Below are positions 9,716 through 18,445 of a stretch of DNA of 64,000 nt, piece after piece. The notes below the pieces were generated by a model. It had not been told where the DNA came from, made no database searches, and saw nothing but the letters and a program-made list of their open reading frames with translations. Every line of letters starts with the position of its first letter. Position 1 is the first letter of the stretch. Made by a program: the position numbers and the translations under genes. Source of the stretch: Vibrio thalassae (lineage in GTDB: Bacteria > Pseudomonadota > Gammaproteobacteria > Enterobacterales > Vibrionaceae); assembly GCF_900089835.1 (NCBI RefSeq), contig NZ_OANU01000023.1, forward strand, positions 1 to 64,000. The letters are read 5' to 3'.

Positions 9716-9735
9716 TTCCCTCAGCGTTATGCTGA
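9716..9735 (-). promoter_or_regulatory. Hairpin next to the secD ribosome-binding site
   Basis: Read on the minus strand, TCAGC and GCTGA form a 5-bp stem with loop ATAAC. The 3' arm runs directly into GGGAA, the secD Shine-Dalgarno, 9 bases before the ATG. The arm shares its last two bases with the ribosome site, so folding could hinder secD translation. In V. alginolyticus a ribosome stalled on vemP disrupts a secD2-masking structure. The core helix here is short and probably part of a longer fold with vemP sequence. Confidence 0.6.
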
Positions 9736-9820
9736 TTTTTAAAATAAATAACCTCACGCACTATCATCTGCATACAGCAAATCAATAGCGGTGGATAACA
9801 GGATGTTTTTTGGAAATGAA

Positions 9821-10297
9821 CTAAGCGTATTGAGTATTCAGGAAGACATACAGCGTGTTGCCATCTTTCCAACCACTCACACGATGGTTGCTTTGGGCAT
9901 AGCTAAGGTAGGATGGTGTAATGAGTCGTTGGCGCACCGTCGCACTGAGCAGCTCGTGCTGACCACTGCAACTGTAATCAAACACCACGCTATAGGTTGG
10001 TGTTTCTAACTCATGATTTTCGTTATTACTACCCGTCCAACGCCAGACTGTAAGAATGGCTTTGGCGTCATGATCACCGAGTGATTTTGATTTGGGTTTG
10101 TTTGGATTTGAGCATTGTCTGGTAGTGTGTCCCGGCCTCGTTGAATTAATGAGACTAGAGTGGTCTTTCCAAGACGAGAAACCGGAGTCTGAGGTCGATG
10201 TTCTTTGCTGGCTCACTTGTTCAGACGCAGCACCCCCTAATGGTGCGAAAAACGCAACAATCAGAGAAACGATAAACTGCAAATAGAACTTAGACAA
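9821..10297 (-). CDS. vemP: VemP secretion-monitoring arrest peptide controlling secD-secF
   Basis: 158 aa with a signal peptide (hydrophobic I-V-S-L-I-V-A-F-F, cut near G-A-A-S). The C-terminal S-N-H-R-V-S-G-W-K-D-G-N-T-L-Y-V matches the VemP arrest segment as I remember it (H-R-x-S-G-W-K-x-x-N). The third-last residue is Gln156, the position at which V. alginolyticus VemP is reported to stall. VemP is a substrate of the Sec machinery: export pulls it off the stalled ribosome, and poor export prolongs arrest and lets secD be translated. The start is a TTG preceded by GTGAGG at good spacing; no in-frame ATG lies upstream before a stop. Located 109 bp before secD on the same strand. Confidence 0.88.
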   Translation of the reverse strand: MSKFYLQFIVSLIVAFFAPLGGAASEQVSQQRTSTSDSGFSSWKDHSSLINSTRPGHTTRQCSNPNKPKSKSLGDHDAKAILTVWRWTGSNNENHELETPTYSVVFDYSCSGQHELLSATVRQRLITPSYLSYAQSNHRVSGWKDGNTLYVFLNTQYA

Positions 10298-10455
10298 AAA
10301 ACTGGCCTCACGAGATCAATATCCGCATTATCGACCTATGTTGCAGCAAAGACAAATAAAAAATACTAAATCGAATATGAGAACCTCTTAACTTAATGTT
10401 GAGGGAATAAGCTCCGGCTTCTATAGGCAAAGAGTAATTACATCGAGGAAACAAG

Positions 10456-10848
10456 ATGGATCTGTCGCAAAACGAAAAACTGACTTTAGTAAAGTACGCT
10501 TTGATTATTCTAGACGGTTGGGGAGCTTCAAACTTGCAAACAGAAGCTATCTTGGCAGTGTCACCGGAGCAACATGCACGGTTAAAAGTCACGCCAGCTC
10601 CTGTTTCTATCGGGCCGCCAACGCTTGAGCGAGTACATTTGGTAGTTGAAATCGACGGTTTCCTTCGTAGCACGTTCGAGAGCTCCCACTTTATTAACAA
10701 CTTTATAAATGTGCGAAGCCACAGTGCAAACCTCAATGGCTATGCACCCATAGAACATATTGAAAGAGGCGACCTTACAGCACTAAAACTTCTAAAACAG
10801 TACGTGAGCGAAATGGCGCAAAACGCAGAGCACGAACGAGACCAATAG
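10456..10848 (+). CDS. Orphan antitoxin-like protein, MbcA/ParS/Xre (DUF2384) type
   Basis: 130 aa, ATG behind GAGGAA. The N-terminal half (about residues 10-55) has the helical pattern of the Xre-like region of this family, including I-L-D-G-W-G-A. The C-terminal half reads T-L-E-R-V-H-L-V-V-E-I then N-L-N-G-Y-A-P-I-E-H-I-E-R-G and L-L-K-Q-Y-V, which lines up with the toxin-binding DUF2384 pattern (L-E-R-x-x-L-x-x-x-I, G-x-x-P-L-x-x-x-x-x-G, V-x-x-Y-L). Such proteins usually neutralise an adjacent RES-domain NAD-degrading toxin. None is next door: the following gene is convergent and unrelated. It may be an orphan antitoxin or a domesticated regulator. It lies 158 bp from divergent vemP. Confidence 0.65.
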   Translation: MDLSQNEKLTLVKYALIILDGWGASNLQTEAILAVSPEQHARLKVTPAPVSIGPPTLERVHLVVEIDGFLRSTFESSHFINNFINVRSHSANLNGYAPIEHIERGDLTALKLLKQYVSEMAQNAEHERDQ

Positions 10849-10866
10849 CCAGAACCTCTCAACCAA

Positions 10867-11538
10867 TTAGAACAATTTACCAGTAACGGCATTTAGATAC
10901 ACTTTGTCCTCTGTCTCGATTCCACCACAGTACGTGAAATAGACGCTATCTGGATGGTTGATAGACTTAACCCACCCCTTCATTTCTTCGAAATCTGATA
11001 GCCTACATTGTTTTTGTTTGACTAATACCGTTGAAGCCTCAAGAAAAACCTCGTGAAACAGCATGAAATCATCACTGTCTTCAATGTATTGAGTTAGCAC
11101 GTTAAACCAGCCTTCGCCATTTAAAGGCACGGCTTGGGTCACGAGGTGTTGGGTGCTCACCCATTGAGATATCTCTTCGGATCCCTCTTCCAGTTGGTAG
11201 ATAGGTGCGATACGTATCCAATCCCCCGCTCGCTCCAATACTTTCAGTTCTTCACCGTAATACGCGACACCGTCTGAAGTCGAATCAGAATGAGGTTGGG
11301 TGTGAACTTCTTCAAATGCTGAAGCCACAAAATAGTGATCTGGTAATGGCTTTGCTGGAGGCGGTTCGATGGCTATCTCGGTTGACTCATCATCAGACGT
11401 ATCCGTTTCCTCAAAGTGAGAAGCCGACTGAATCGGTTTTATTTCTTCTTGATTAAAGTAACCTAAATAATAAGCAGTGCCCGCACCGATTAACATTAGT
11501 GCGACAACCACTACTCCAATAACCACTCGTTTTTTCAC
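10867..11538 (-). CDS. Membrane-anchored SH3-like domain protein
   Basis: 223 aa with a GTG start at 11538 behind GGAAAGAG. A single TM (about residues 5-27), then an acidic, Pro-rich linker (about 30-65, with E-P-P-P-A-K-P-L-P), then a bacterial SH3-like segment (about 70-130: V-A-S-A-F-E-E-V-H-T-Q-P, L-K-V-L-E-R-A-G-D-W-I-R-I, W-V-S-T-Q-H-L). The C-terminal ~80 residues contain two Cys and are not recognised. Such proteins sit in the periplasm and often bind cell wall. Function unknown. Convergent with the antitoxin-like gene. Confidence 0.7.
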   Translation of the reverse strand: MKKRVVIGVVVVALMLIGAGTAYYLGYFNQEEIKPIQSASHFEETDTSDDESTEIAIEPPPAKPLPDHYFVASAFEEVHTQPHSDSTSDGVAYYGEELKVLERAGDWIRIAPIYQLEEGSEEISQWVSTQHLVTQAVPLNGEGWFNVLTQYIEDSDDFMLFHEVFLEASTVLVKQKQCRLSDFEEMKGWVKSINHPDSVYFTYCGGIETEDKVYLNAVTGKLF

Positions 11539-11669
11539 AATCGACTCTTTCCAGCTGTTTACTGCTTATTCTATATCGGCAACCAGTACGAATAATTAAC
11601 CTCGGATTCTAGCAGATAATCACACTTCACCAAATTAGCGCTTCAAATCGCGCCGCAATACATATAAAT

Positions 11670-11692
11670 ACATTCATTAACTTAATGAATGT
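11670..11692. promoter_or_regulatory. 23-bp perfect palindrome in a 378-bp intergenic region
   Basis: ACATTCATTAA and TTAATGAATGT are exact reverse complements around a single C. The site is A/T-rich with no T-tail, so it looks more like a dimer-binding operator than a terminator. It lies 131 bp upstream of the SH3-domain gene (minus) and 224 bp upstream of the PhnD-like gene (plus), in a divergent control region. The regulator is unknown. The rest of 11539-11916 shows no gene. Confidence 0.5.
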
Positions 11693-11916
11693 GCTAGTAT
11701 TTCCGGATTGTTTAAATCGTCTGCATTTACCTGCAATAGAACGACTACATTTCAATCAATAGAGTGTCTAGCACCCGTTTCTGCTCTGCATTGCTTGCTG
11801 TAATACAGAAGGTAAGCTCGTTAGTTAGAGTATAATCTTAGTGACGGTTTAAACTCGAATCTGAGTTTGAATCAACTAGTATACATTTAGCTCCATTGTG
11901 TAAAGGTTAATTATCA

Positions 11917-12870
11917 ATGCGCTTGAAGTTGTTATTAGGACTACTGATTTCTCAGTTTTTATTTGGTATTTCGTTAACGAATGCCAGCACTGAGGTCAAT
12001 ATAGAGAATGGTAAAACATTCACTATTGGAGTCCTTAGCTGTAAGGCTCGAAAGCACATTGTGTTCTCTGCACCTCTAGCTCGGTATCTCGCCAATAAAC
12101 TCAGCAAATATGGTTATGTTAGATCCGAAGTGAAAGTCACCAACTCAGCGTTAGAACTAGAGCAATGGCTAGACTCAGGTGAAGTCGATCTGGTTTCCGA
12201 AACCTTATTCTCAGCATTGGCGTTACAAAATGAACATAATGGTGAAATCCTTCTTCGACGTTGGAAAAAAGGTGAGTTTGAATACCACACTGTATTTTTC
12301 GCTCGAAAGGACAGTGATATCAATTCGTTGTCAGACCTCTCTGGAAAAACGATTGCGTTAGAAGATCACAATTCGACATCCGGTTTCTTCCTACCCATTA
12401 AAGCGCTTGAGGAGAAACAACTCCATCCCGTGCGCTTTTCGAGTTCGTTAGCGCCTGATCTTACCAACAAAGTCGGTGTTATTCTTACCGGAGAGGTACT
12501 TCGTAAAGCAGATGAAATCTCATTATCGACTTGGGTTTATCGCTCTCAAGTGGATGCGGCCGCGTTTTCTAGCAATAATTGGAATGATTTGGCCGATATG
12601 CCACAACACATAAAATCCACGATGAAAGTCTTTCATCGCACCGAGAGTGTACCTCGCAGTGTCATCGTTATAAGAAAGGACTTACCGGGTGCGGTGAAAC
12701 AGACCATTAAGCACAGTCTCTTGAGTGCAGATAACGACCCTGTGGGGATTGCGGCAATTGCTCAGTACCAAAAAACCGCAAAGTTTGATGAAATACCACC
12801 ATCACAACTCGCACTATTTCCACAATACAACGCTGCTCGTCTACAAGTCGAAAAAGCTTGGTTCAACTGA
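11917..12870 (+). CDS. PhnD-like periplasmic solute-binding protein (sensor partner of the GGDEF-EAL gene)
   Basis: 317 aa. A signal peptide (M-R-L-K-L-L-L-G-L-L, cut near T-N-A-S) is followed by a phosphonate-type binding fold: F-T-I-G-V-L-S near the start, F-A-R-K-D-S, L-S-D-L-S-G-K-T-I-A-L-E-D and S-G-F-F-L-P, as in the phosphate/phosphonate PhnD superfamily. No ABC permease or ATPase genes adjoin it. Instead a GGDEF-EAL gene follows after 14 bp. I infer that it senses a ligand for that enzyme, as periplasmic binding proteins do for other Vibrio c-di-GMP proteins. The ligand cannot be read from the sequence. Confidence 0.8.
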   Translation: MRLKLLLGLLISQFLFGISLTNASTEVNIENGKTFTIGVLSCKARKHIVFSAPLARYLANKLSKYGYVRSEVKVTNSALELEQWLDSGEVDLVSETLFSALALQNEHNGEILLRRWKKGEFEYHTVFFARKDSDINSLSDLSGKTIALEDHNSTSGFFLPIKALEEKQLHPVRFSSSLAPDLTNKVGVILTGEVLRKADEISLSTWVYRSQVDAAAFSSNNWNDLADMPQHIKSTMKVFHRTESVPRSVIVIRKDLPGAVKQTIKHSLLSADNDPVGIAAIAQYQKTAKFDEIPPSQLALFPQYNAARLQVEKAWFN

Positions 12871-12884
12871 TTTAGGGTATTTGA

Positions 12885-15047
12885 ATGAAGTTGAGACTCC
12901 GACTACAGGGACAATACATGCTAGTGACCTTCGCGCTAGCCGTTGTCATGACGTTGACCAGTGCTGGTATTCACATCTGGCTTTCCTCTGCTCAATCAAG
13001 TCGGCTACTGAACGAACTCACCGTGCAAAATAGTAAAACGTTTCGTGCTGAGTTAAGTAAACGTGCCGAGCAAATGTCGAGTTATTTGTCAGACGCAATG
13101 TTTGACCCTCTCTACATGTACAATCATGAAGAAGCCAGCAATTTAACCAAACCTATGACTCAATTAGACGAGGTGAAACAGATTGTCATCTTTGACAAAA
13201 AGGGCCATATATTTCATGACGGGGATGATTCGCTTAAAAGCTTAGGTAAACCTTTCCCCTATCCACAACAGATTAACAGTGTTCTGCGCTATGGCAGTTC
13301 CATTCAATCATTTGGAACGCATAGTCTTACTGTATTTCGTCCAATTTCCGCCGCAGATCAGATCATCGGCGGCGTATTTATTGAGTTGTCGCTTGATAAG
13401 GTTCAGAAAGATATCAATTCGGTTACTAGGCTAATCAAAGCTATTGATAAACGCTCAAAAGAAGAGCTATATATTGGTGTTGCACTAGCCGCCATATTAC
13501 TGCTTACTATTTCTGGACTTATTGCGACGATTATTTCACGCCGTTGGAGCAAACCATTAATAAAACTGACCGAACAAACCGACGCAATCGGCCGTGGAGA
13601 CTTTACTCGCGCCGAAAACATCACCGCAGTTGATCGACAGGATGAAATTGGCGACCTCAGTATCGCGGTTCGCTCTATGGCAACCAAACTTGAACAACGC
13701 ACGCAAAAAATCACTCACCTTGCGTATCACGATGCTTTGACTGAGTTACCGAACCGAACACGCTTTATTCAACATTTGCAAAGCACGATCAAGTCTTACC
13801 CTGCAACGTCGTTTTCAGTCTTGTTCCTCGATTTGGATGAATTCAAAGTCGTCAATGATAACTATGGTCATGACAGCGGTGACTTCTTACTGATTCGTTT
13901 GGCTGAGAAACTAAGCTCGTGTGCGCGAGATATTACCAATGATCACCCATTGACCATGATTTCGCGAATCGGTGGCGACGAATTTTTGATGTTAATTCCT
14001 CATCTGAAAACGACCGAAGATGTAGATGCCGTTGTGAAAAAGATTTTCGTGGCAGTGCGCTCCCCTATTTTGATGGAAAACGAAGAATTAGTCGTCGGCG
14101 GCAGTATTGGGGTTGCACGCTACCCATACAATGGTAAAACATCCGAGGATTTAATAAAAAATGCCGATATTGCCATGTATCGTGCGAAAGCTGATGGTAA
14201 AAATACGCATAAAGTCTTCACGCCTAAGATGTTCAAATCCGTTGTGCATCGAGCCAATATTGAACGAGAGTTACGACGTTCACTCTCTGATTTACAACAG
14301 TTCGAGCTTTGGTTTCAACCACTGGTTTGCATTAAAACTGGCCGAATTCTTGGGGCCGAATCACTCGTACGTTGGCGACACCCAACACTAGGTATCGTTC
14401 CCCCAATTGATTTTATTTCAATTGCTGAAGAAACGGCGATGATATTGCCATTAGGCCAATGGTTGATTGAAAGACTGTGCATTCAAATACAACAGTGGGC
14501 ACCTTACTTTGCGCCTGATTTTCATGTCTCCATTAATATTTCATCAAAACAGCTTTATCGTCAGAATCTCGTTGAAATGTTTGCGTTTTACATGGAAAAG
14601 TACCAAGTCCCAGCCAAAGCTATCCGTATTGAGATTACAGAAAGCTTGCTGTTACAGGATGAAGATGAAGCAGAGCGTACCTTGAAAGCCATCCGTGCCA
14701 GCGGTATTGAAGTATGGTTGGACGATTTCGGGACGGGCTATTCGTCACTCAGCTATCTCCGAAAATTCACTGTTGATGGGATAAAAATCGACCGCTCTTT
14801 TATTCGCGATATTACTACTGACCCTAAAGATCAACAATTAGTACAAGCGATGGTTGCGATGGCTAAGAACCTCGACTTGTTGGTCGTGGCTGAAGGGATC
14901 GAAAAATTAGAACAAGCCGAGAAGTTATCTCAATACGGTTGCCAAATTGGACAAGGGTATTATTACGATAAACCAATGCCTGTTGATGACTTTGTGAAGC
15001 GATTGATTAACGCCAGCGAATCCAACGTAGTCGAATTTGAGATTTAA
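12885..15047 (+). CDS. Membrane GGDEF-EAL c-di-GMP protein with HAMP domain
   Basis: 720 aa. TM1 (about 12-33), a periplasmic sensor segment (about 34-195), TM2 (about 200-220), HAMP (about 222-275), a GGDEF domain with an intact R-I-G-G-D-E-F near 362, then an EAL domain in which the signature reads E-S-L near 490 but E-I-T-E-S, D-D-F-G-T-G-Y-S-S-L and K-I-D-R-S-F are intact. Either synthesis or hydrolysis of c-di-GMP is possible. ESL variants are common in active enzymes, so direction cannot be told. It forms a two-gene unit with the PhnD-like gene. Confidence 0.9.
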   Translation: MKLRLRLQGQYMLVTFALAVVMTLTSAGIHIWLSSAQSSRLLNELTVQNSKTFRAELSKRAEQMSSYLSDAMFDPLYMYNHEEASNLTKPMTQLDEVKQIVIFDKKGHIFHDGDDSLKSLGKPFPYPQQINSVLRYGSSIQSFGTHSLTVFRPISAADQIIGGVFIELSLDKVQKDINSVTRLIKAIDKRSKEELYIGVALAAILLLTISGLIATIISRRWSKPLIKLTEQTDAIGRGDFTRAENITAVDRQDEIGDLSIAVRSMATKLEQRTQKITHLAYHDALTELPNRTRFIQHLQSTIKSYPATSFSVLFLDLDEFKVVNDNYGHDSGDFLLIRLAEKLSSCARDITNDHPLTMISRIGGDEFLMLIPHLKTTEDVDAVVKKIFVAVRSPILMENEELVVGGSIGVARYPYNGKTSEDLIKNADIAMYRAKADGKNTHKVFTPKMFKSVVHRANIERELRRSLSDLQQFELWFQPLVCIKTGRILGAESLVRWRHPTLGIVPPIDFISIAEETAMILPLGQWLIERLCIQIQQWAPYFAPDFHVSINISSKQLYRQNLVEMFAFYMEKYQVPAKAIRIEITESLLLQDEDEAERTLKAIRASGIEVWLDDFGTGYSSLSYLRKFTVDGIKIDRSFIRDITTDPKDQQLVQAMVAMAKNLDLLVVAEGIEKLEQAEKLSQYGCQIGQGYYYDKPMPVDDFVKRLINASESNVVEFEI

Positions 15048-15762
15048 AAAAAGCCTACCATCGCAATGTGAGCTGGTACTGAAAAGCTACCAGCAAATTG
15101 AGCTTCAGCATGCATTTCCATCATATTTGTCATACTGGAGCAACCTATCGTTTCAGCAAGCCCTTCCTCTACGAGGCTAATTTAATCCCAAGTGTTAGCC
15201 TAGCTACACCTTTTTGTAGCGCATAAGCATCGATGCCATGACATAGGCCAGAGATTGCAATAACGTCTTTTATCTTGACCCAAATACCCTTCTATAGGAG
15301 TTGGCGCGGATGGATGAAGATCGAACCTTTGAATTGGGCATATGGATTGAATTTCTTGACCGTTTTACACCTGTTTTTCAGAAACTGTAGGAGTCGTTAG
15401 CTTATTGGCGTTTATGTAGGGGAACCCCCTTAGTACCGCAGTCAGTTTGAGATCTGAATCACACTTTATGGCAAGATTGGTAATCTATAGCCATTAATCA
15501 TATGAAAATTAGTTTTTATATTAATAATGAATTGAAGCATAATGACACTGACTATTACAAAGTCGATACATAAGCAACATTGATATCGAGGTATAGTCGT
15601 GTCATTTTGGCGTTAATTATCTTGAAAAACATAGGTCGTTTAGCCTGTTAAGCCTTGCTCTTTGAGTGCCGGCTTAATAAAATTTTCAGCTCTAATTAAT
15701 CGCCTATATTCATAGAATTATCGTAACGCGATACCTAGTCGCACTGCCATTGGAGAAAATTA
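15048..15762. other. 715-bp intergenic region without a recognisable gene
   Basis: No convincing gene is visible. A small inverted repeat (GCTGGTA at 15072-15078, TACCAGC at 15088-15094) follows the GGDEF-EAL stop and could be a weak terminator. A 26-codon ORF at 15310-15390 (M-D-E-D-R-T-F-E-L-G start) has AGGAG 13 bases upstream, but is too short to support. The right third is A/T-rich and probably carries the promoter of the glycosyltransferase gene. Confidence 0.6.
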
Positions 15763-17475
15763 GTGTCAACATCGTATTCAAGTGAACAAAACAACAGTTG
15801 GAAGTTGGTTTTGTTACTTGCCATTATCGCAGTGGTATTTAGCGGGTTATTCGACCATGACGTCTGGACACCTGACGAACCGCGTGTTGCAGCTATTATT
15901 CATAGCATGTACCTAACAGGTGACTTCATTATCCCTCAGTTTGCTGGTATCTCCTTTGTAGAAAAACCACCTGTGTTCTTTGTCTTTTCCACCTTATTAA
16001 TGCACGCAACGGGCTTAGATGCAGTCATGGCGGGCAGACTCGCATTGTCACTGCTGTGCTTGGGCTCTTTAGCAGTAACGTACCGTATCGCGTACCTATT
16101 TAAAGGTGAAAACTTCGCCTGGATGGCTTTGGCAGTTCTTGGCACACTAGAAGGCTTTGTGCTTAACTTCCACTGGCTCCGTGTCGATGCTGCTTTGATG
16201 TTTACCACCATTGCGGCAACTTGGGCCTTTAGTGAAGCCTACCTACGTCAGAAGCTCGGCTACTTAATTGTTGCAGGCGCGTTCACCGGGCTGGCCTTTT
16301 TAAGTAAAGGACCTATCGCTATCGTGCTATGTATTGGGTTGGCTTGGGTACCGTTAGTTATGCGAGCGCTCACCCTGAGAAAGCAGTTCCCACAAGAAGC
16401 AACCTCCATCAGTCATTTTGTATTCATGCACTTTGTTGGTATCAGTGTGATGTGCTTAGTGGCAGCGAGCTGGATATATCCTTTCTATAAAACGGCATCT
16501 CCAGAGCTTTGGACAGCCTGGTTTTGGGATAATCAGGTGGGCCGACTCACCGGTTCTGCCACCAATACGCTAGGCCATAATCACTCGGGTAAGCCTTTCT
16601 ATTATGTAAACGGTATTCTGGAGTACAGTGCTCCTTGGACGCCGCTCTTATTACTTTGGTTAGGCAACTTTATCTATAAATTACGCCAACCTAAGCAGCT
16701 AACATGGACTGATGGTTTCTTCGCTTTCTGGTTTGCAGTCGCTATCTTTGTGCTCTCTTACTCAGTGACCAAACGATCTATGTATCTAGCTCCCCTGATG
16801 CCACTATTTGCTCTTATTATTGCTGATGCATTGACAAGTTTCTCTGGTAAATGGTTTAACTGGTATCGCAAAGGCTGGCTGGCGTTAACGTCTTTGGTAC
16901 TTATTGCGTTTGCTGTCGTGCCTTTATGGTCGGGTCTGCTGCCATCGCGCAAAATACCACCAGCGTTAATGGAATGGTTAAGCACATGGCATTTAGTGGC
17001 ATTAGTGCCTATCGCCGCCATCGTTTTGATGGTAGTCGTAGAGCGTAAGCCTTGGCCACAGTGGAGCAAAATGGCTATCATCACTGCCCTGTTCTTCTCA
17101 AGTGCGTTTAACTACTTGTTCCCTGCTATCGATATCGCCAAAGATATGAAGCCGGACTTACGCAATTTTGTAGAGCAAGTGCCCGTGGAAAAAAGAGAGC
17201 GTATTGCGAGCGTTCGTTTTTCAGAAACGATGACGTCAATCTTTTTCCTCTATCATGACTGGTCCGTTCCACGAGTCAGTGTTGAACGCGCGCAGGCCAT
17301 TTTAGATGGTGTGGATCCCGACTATGATTACTTGTTACTCGATAGAAGTAACTCCACCACCGACATCATCAAGTTTACGCCATTCCGTGAGGATACCCAG
17401 TATAAAATTCTTGCCAAAGGTACGCCTCGAAGTGACAAAGAAAAAGACGCTGTTTTTTGGCTTTCTGGTAAATAG
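15763..17475 (+). CDS. ArnT-like membrane glycosyltransferase (GT39/GT83 family)
   Basis: 570 aa, GTG start behind GGAGAAAA. About a dozen TM helices with the family signature in the first periplasmic loop: H-D-V-W-T-P-D-E-P-R (acidic, catalytic and metal-binding type) and V-E-K-P-P-V-F-F. These enzymes move a sugar from undecaprenyl phosphate to a periplasmic acceptor; ArnT adds aminoarabinose to lipid A. No arn pathway genes are nearby, so donor and acceptor are unknown. It stands alone, with its own terminator. Confidence 0.85.
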   Translation: MSTSYSSEQNNSWKLVLLLAIIAVVFSGLFDHDVWTPDEPRVAAIIHSMYLTGDFIIPQFAGISFVEKPPVFFVFSTLLMHATGLDAVMAGRLALSLLCLGSLAVTYRIAYLFKGENFAWMALAVLGTLEGFVLNFHWLRVDAALMFTTIAATWAFSEAYLRQKLGYLIVAGAFTGLAFLSKGPIAIVLCIGLAWVPLVMRALTLRKQFPQEATSISHFVFMHFVGISVMCLVAASWIYPFYKTASPELWTAWFWDNQVGRLTGSATNTLGHNHSGKPFYYVNGILEYSAPWTPLLLLWLGNFIYKLRQPKQLTWTDGFFAFWFAVAIFVLSYSVTKRSMYLAPLMPLFALIIADALTSFSGKWFNWYRKGWLALTSLVLIAFAVVPLWSGLLPSRKIPPALMEWLSTWHLVALVPIAAIVLMVVVERKPWPQWSKMAIITALFFSSAFNYLFPAIDIAKDMKPDLRNFVEQVPVEKRERIASVRFSETMTSIFFLYHDWSVPRVSVERAQAILDGVDPDYDYLLLDRSNSTTDIIKFTPFREDTQYKILAKGTPRSDKEKDAVFWLSGK

Positions 17476-17503
17476 AATTCGCTAAATTGTCATAAAACAT
17501 TTC

Positions 17504-17531
17504 AGCCCTCTAATAGTAGAGGGCTTTTTCT
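17504..17531 (+). terminator. Terminator of the ArnT-like gene
   Basis: AGCCCTCT and AGAGGGCT form an 8-bp stem with a 6-base loop, followed by TTTTTC. It begins 28 bp after the stop codon. Confidence 0.9.
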
Positions 17532-18154
17532 TTAAAAGAACTGCAGCCTAGATCACAATACCACTGGCAGATACCACTAATTTAATCAATTCATTAATAA
17601 TTGGTTGACAATACCACTGTTACATCCAATTGAATTTAAAGCCTTTATTACCTGAAAATGGGACAACAATCTACTCTCCTAATAACCTTTTTCGTTCTAT
17701 ATAGTCTTTGCATCCGAGATTCCGCAGGTGTTTTTGCAATTATTTTCGAAGCATTTAGTGGCTTTTTCGAAGAAGATGCAGACTTTGCGCTATTACACCT
17801 TTCTCCGTAAATTCACGAAAAAATATCAAACAATATCCCCTTCAATATCATGCAATTATGTGTCTTTTTACTTAACCTTACATTAATAGCACTATTTAGC
17901 TCTAAAATCACGCCCCCAATAAAACCAGGTTAAAAATCGTGTTTCGTATCACATTTTAAAATACCTGAATTAAGTGCGGAATCACGGTTGCATTTGATTG
18001 GAGTTATTGAAGCCGATATCATTTTTCAAACATGGGTTGATATACCAAACAACATATTTTAAAGTCTTACTCCACACAGTTTGGCTAACTGTCATCTAAC
18101 TCAGATAGACTTAAAAAATCAAATAAGTAAAAACAACGTCACAGGCACATAAAC
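17532..18154. other. 623-bp A/T-rich intergenic region
   Basis: I see no gene on either strand, no strong hairpin and no repeat. The last ~100 bases may hold the promoter of the 59-aa ORF that follows. Confidence 0.6.
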
Positions 18155-18334
18155 ATGTTCGAACAAAAGACATTTCAGTTAATGAAGAGCACTCTTGAAG
18201 GTAAAGTAAAAAACATTGATGTCATTCCTCGCTGCAGTAAAGAGTCACTCATTGAGGCTATTCATAGCGCGTCCACTGTTAATGACTTAATTGGAATCAA
18301 TAAAGCAATCCTAAGGCTTATTAGTAAGGCTTAA
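18155..18334 (+). CDS. Small hypothetical protein (59 aa)
   Basis: An open frame starting M-F-E-Q-K-T-F-Q and ending I-S-K-A, followed 10 bp later by a hairpin with a T-rich tail. The composition is ordinary for a folded helical protein (K-E-S-L-I-E-A-I, N-D-L-I-G-I-N-K-A-I-L-R-L-I). The ribosome site (ACAGG) is weak. No family is recognised and no signal or membrane segment is present. It stands alone in a gene-poor stretch. Confidence 0.5.
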   Translation: MFEQKTFQLMKSTLEGKVKNIDVIPRCSKESLIEAIHSASTVNDLIGINKAILRLISKA

Positions 18335-18343
18335 ATGATACTT

Positions 18344-18375
18344 GGGGACAGGCGATCGCCCAGTCCCTCTTTGAT
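18344..18375 (+). terminator. Probable terminator after the 59-aa ORF
   Basis: GGGAC (18345-18349) pairs with GTCCC (18363-18367) and encloses the palindrome GGCGATCGCC, giving an interrupted stem followed by TCTTT. Confidence 0.55.
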
Positions 18376-18445
18376 TAACGCTGAATTGAACAATGTCGCC
18401 CTAGTAATATCAATTTAGGTTGGAATGCTCCCTCCGCTCCTATAT

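Noticed and set aside
10308..10736. 142-aa minus-strand ORF opposite the antitoxin-like gene
   Set aside because: The plus-strand gene has a good ribosome site and a family pattern; the antisense frame has neither.
15048..15762. Superintegron attC/VCR-like repeat after the GGDEF-EAL gene
   Set aside because: Only one 7-bp inverted repeat is present, with no integrase-type core sites or repeated cassettes.
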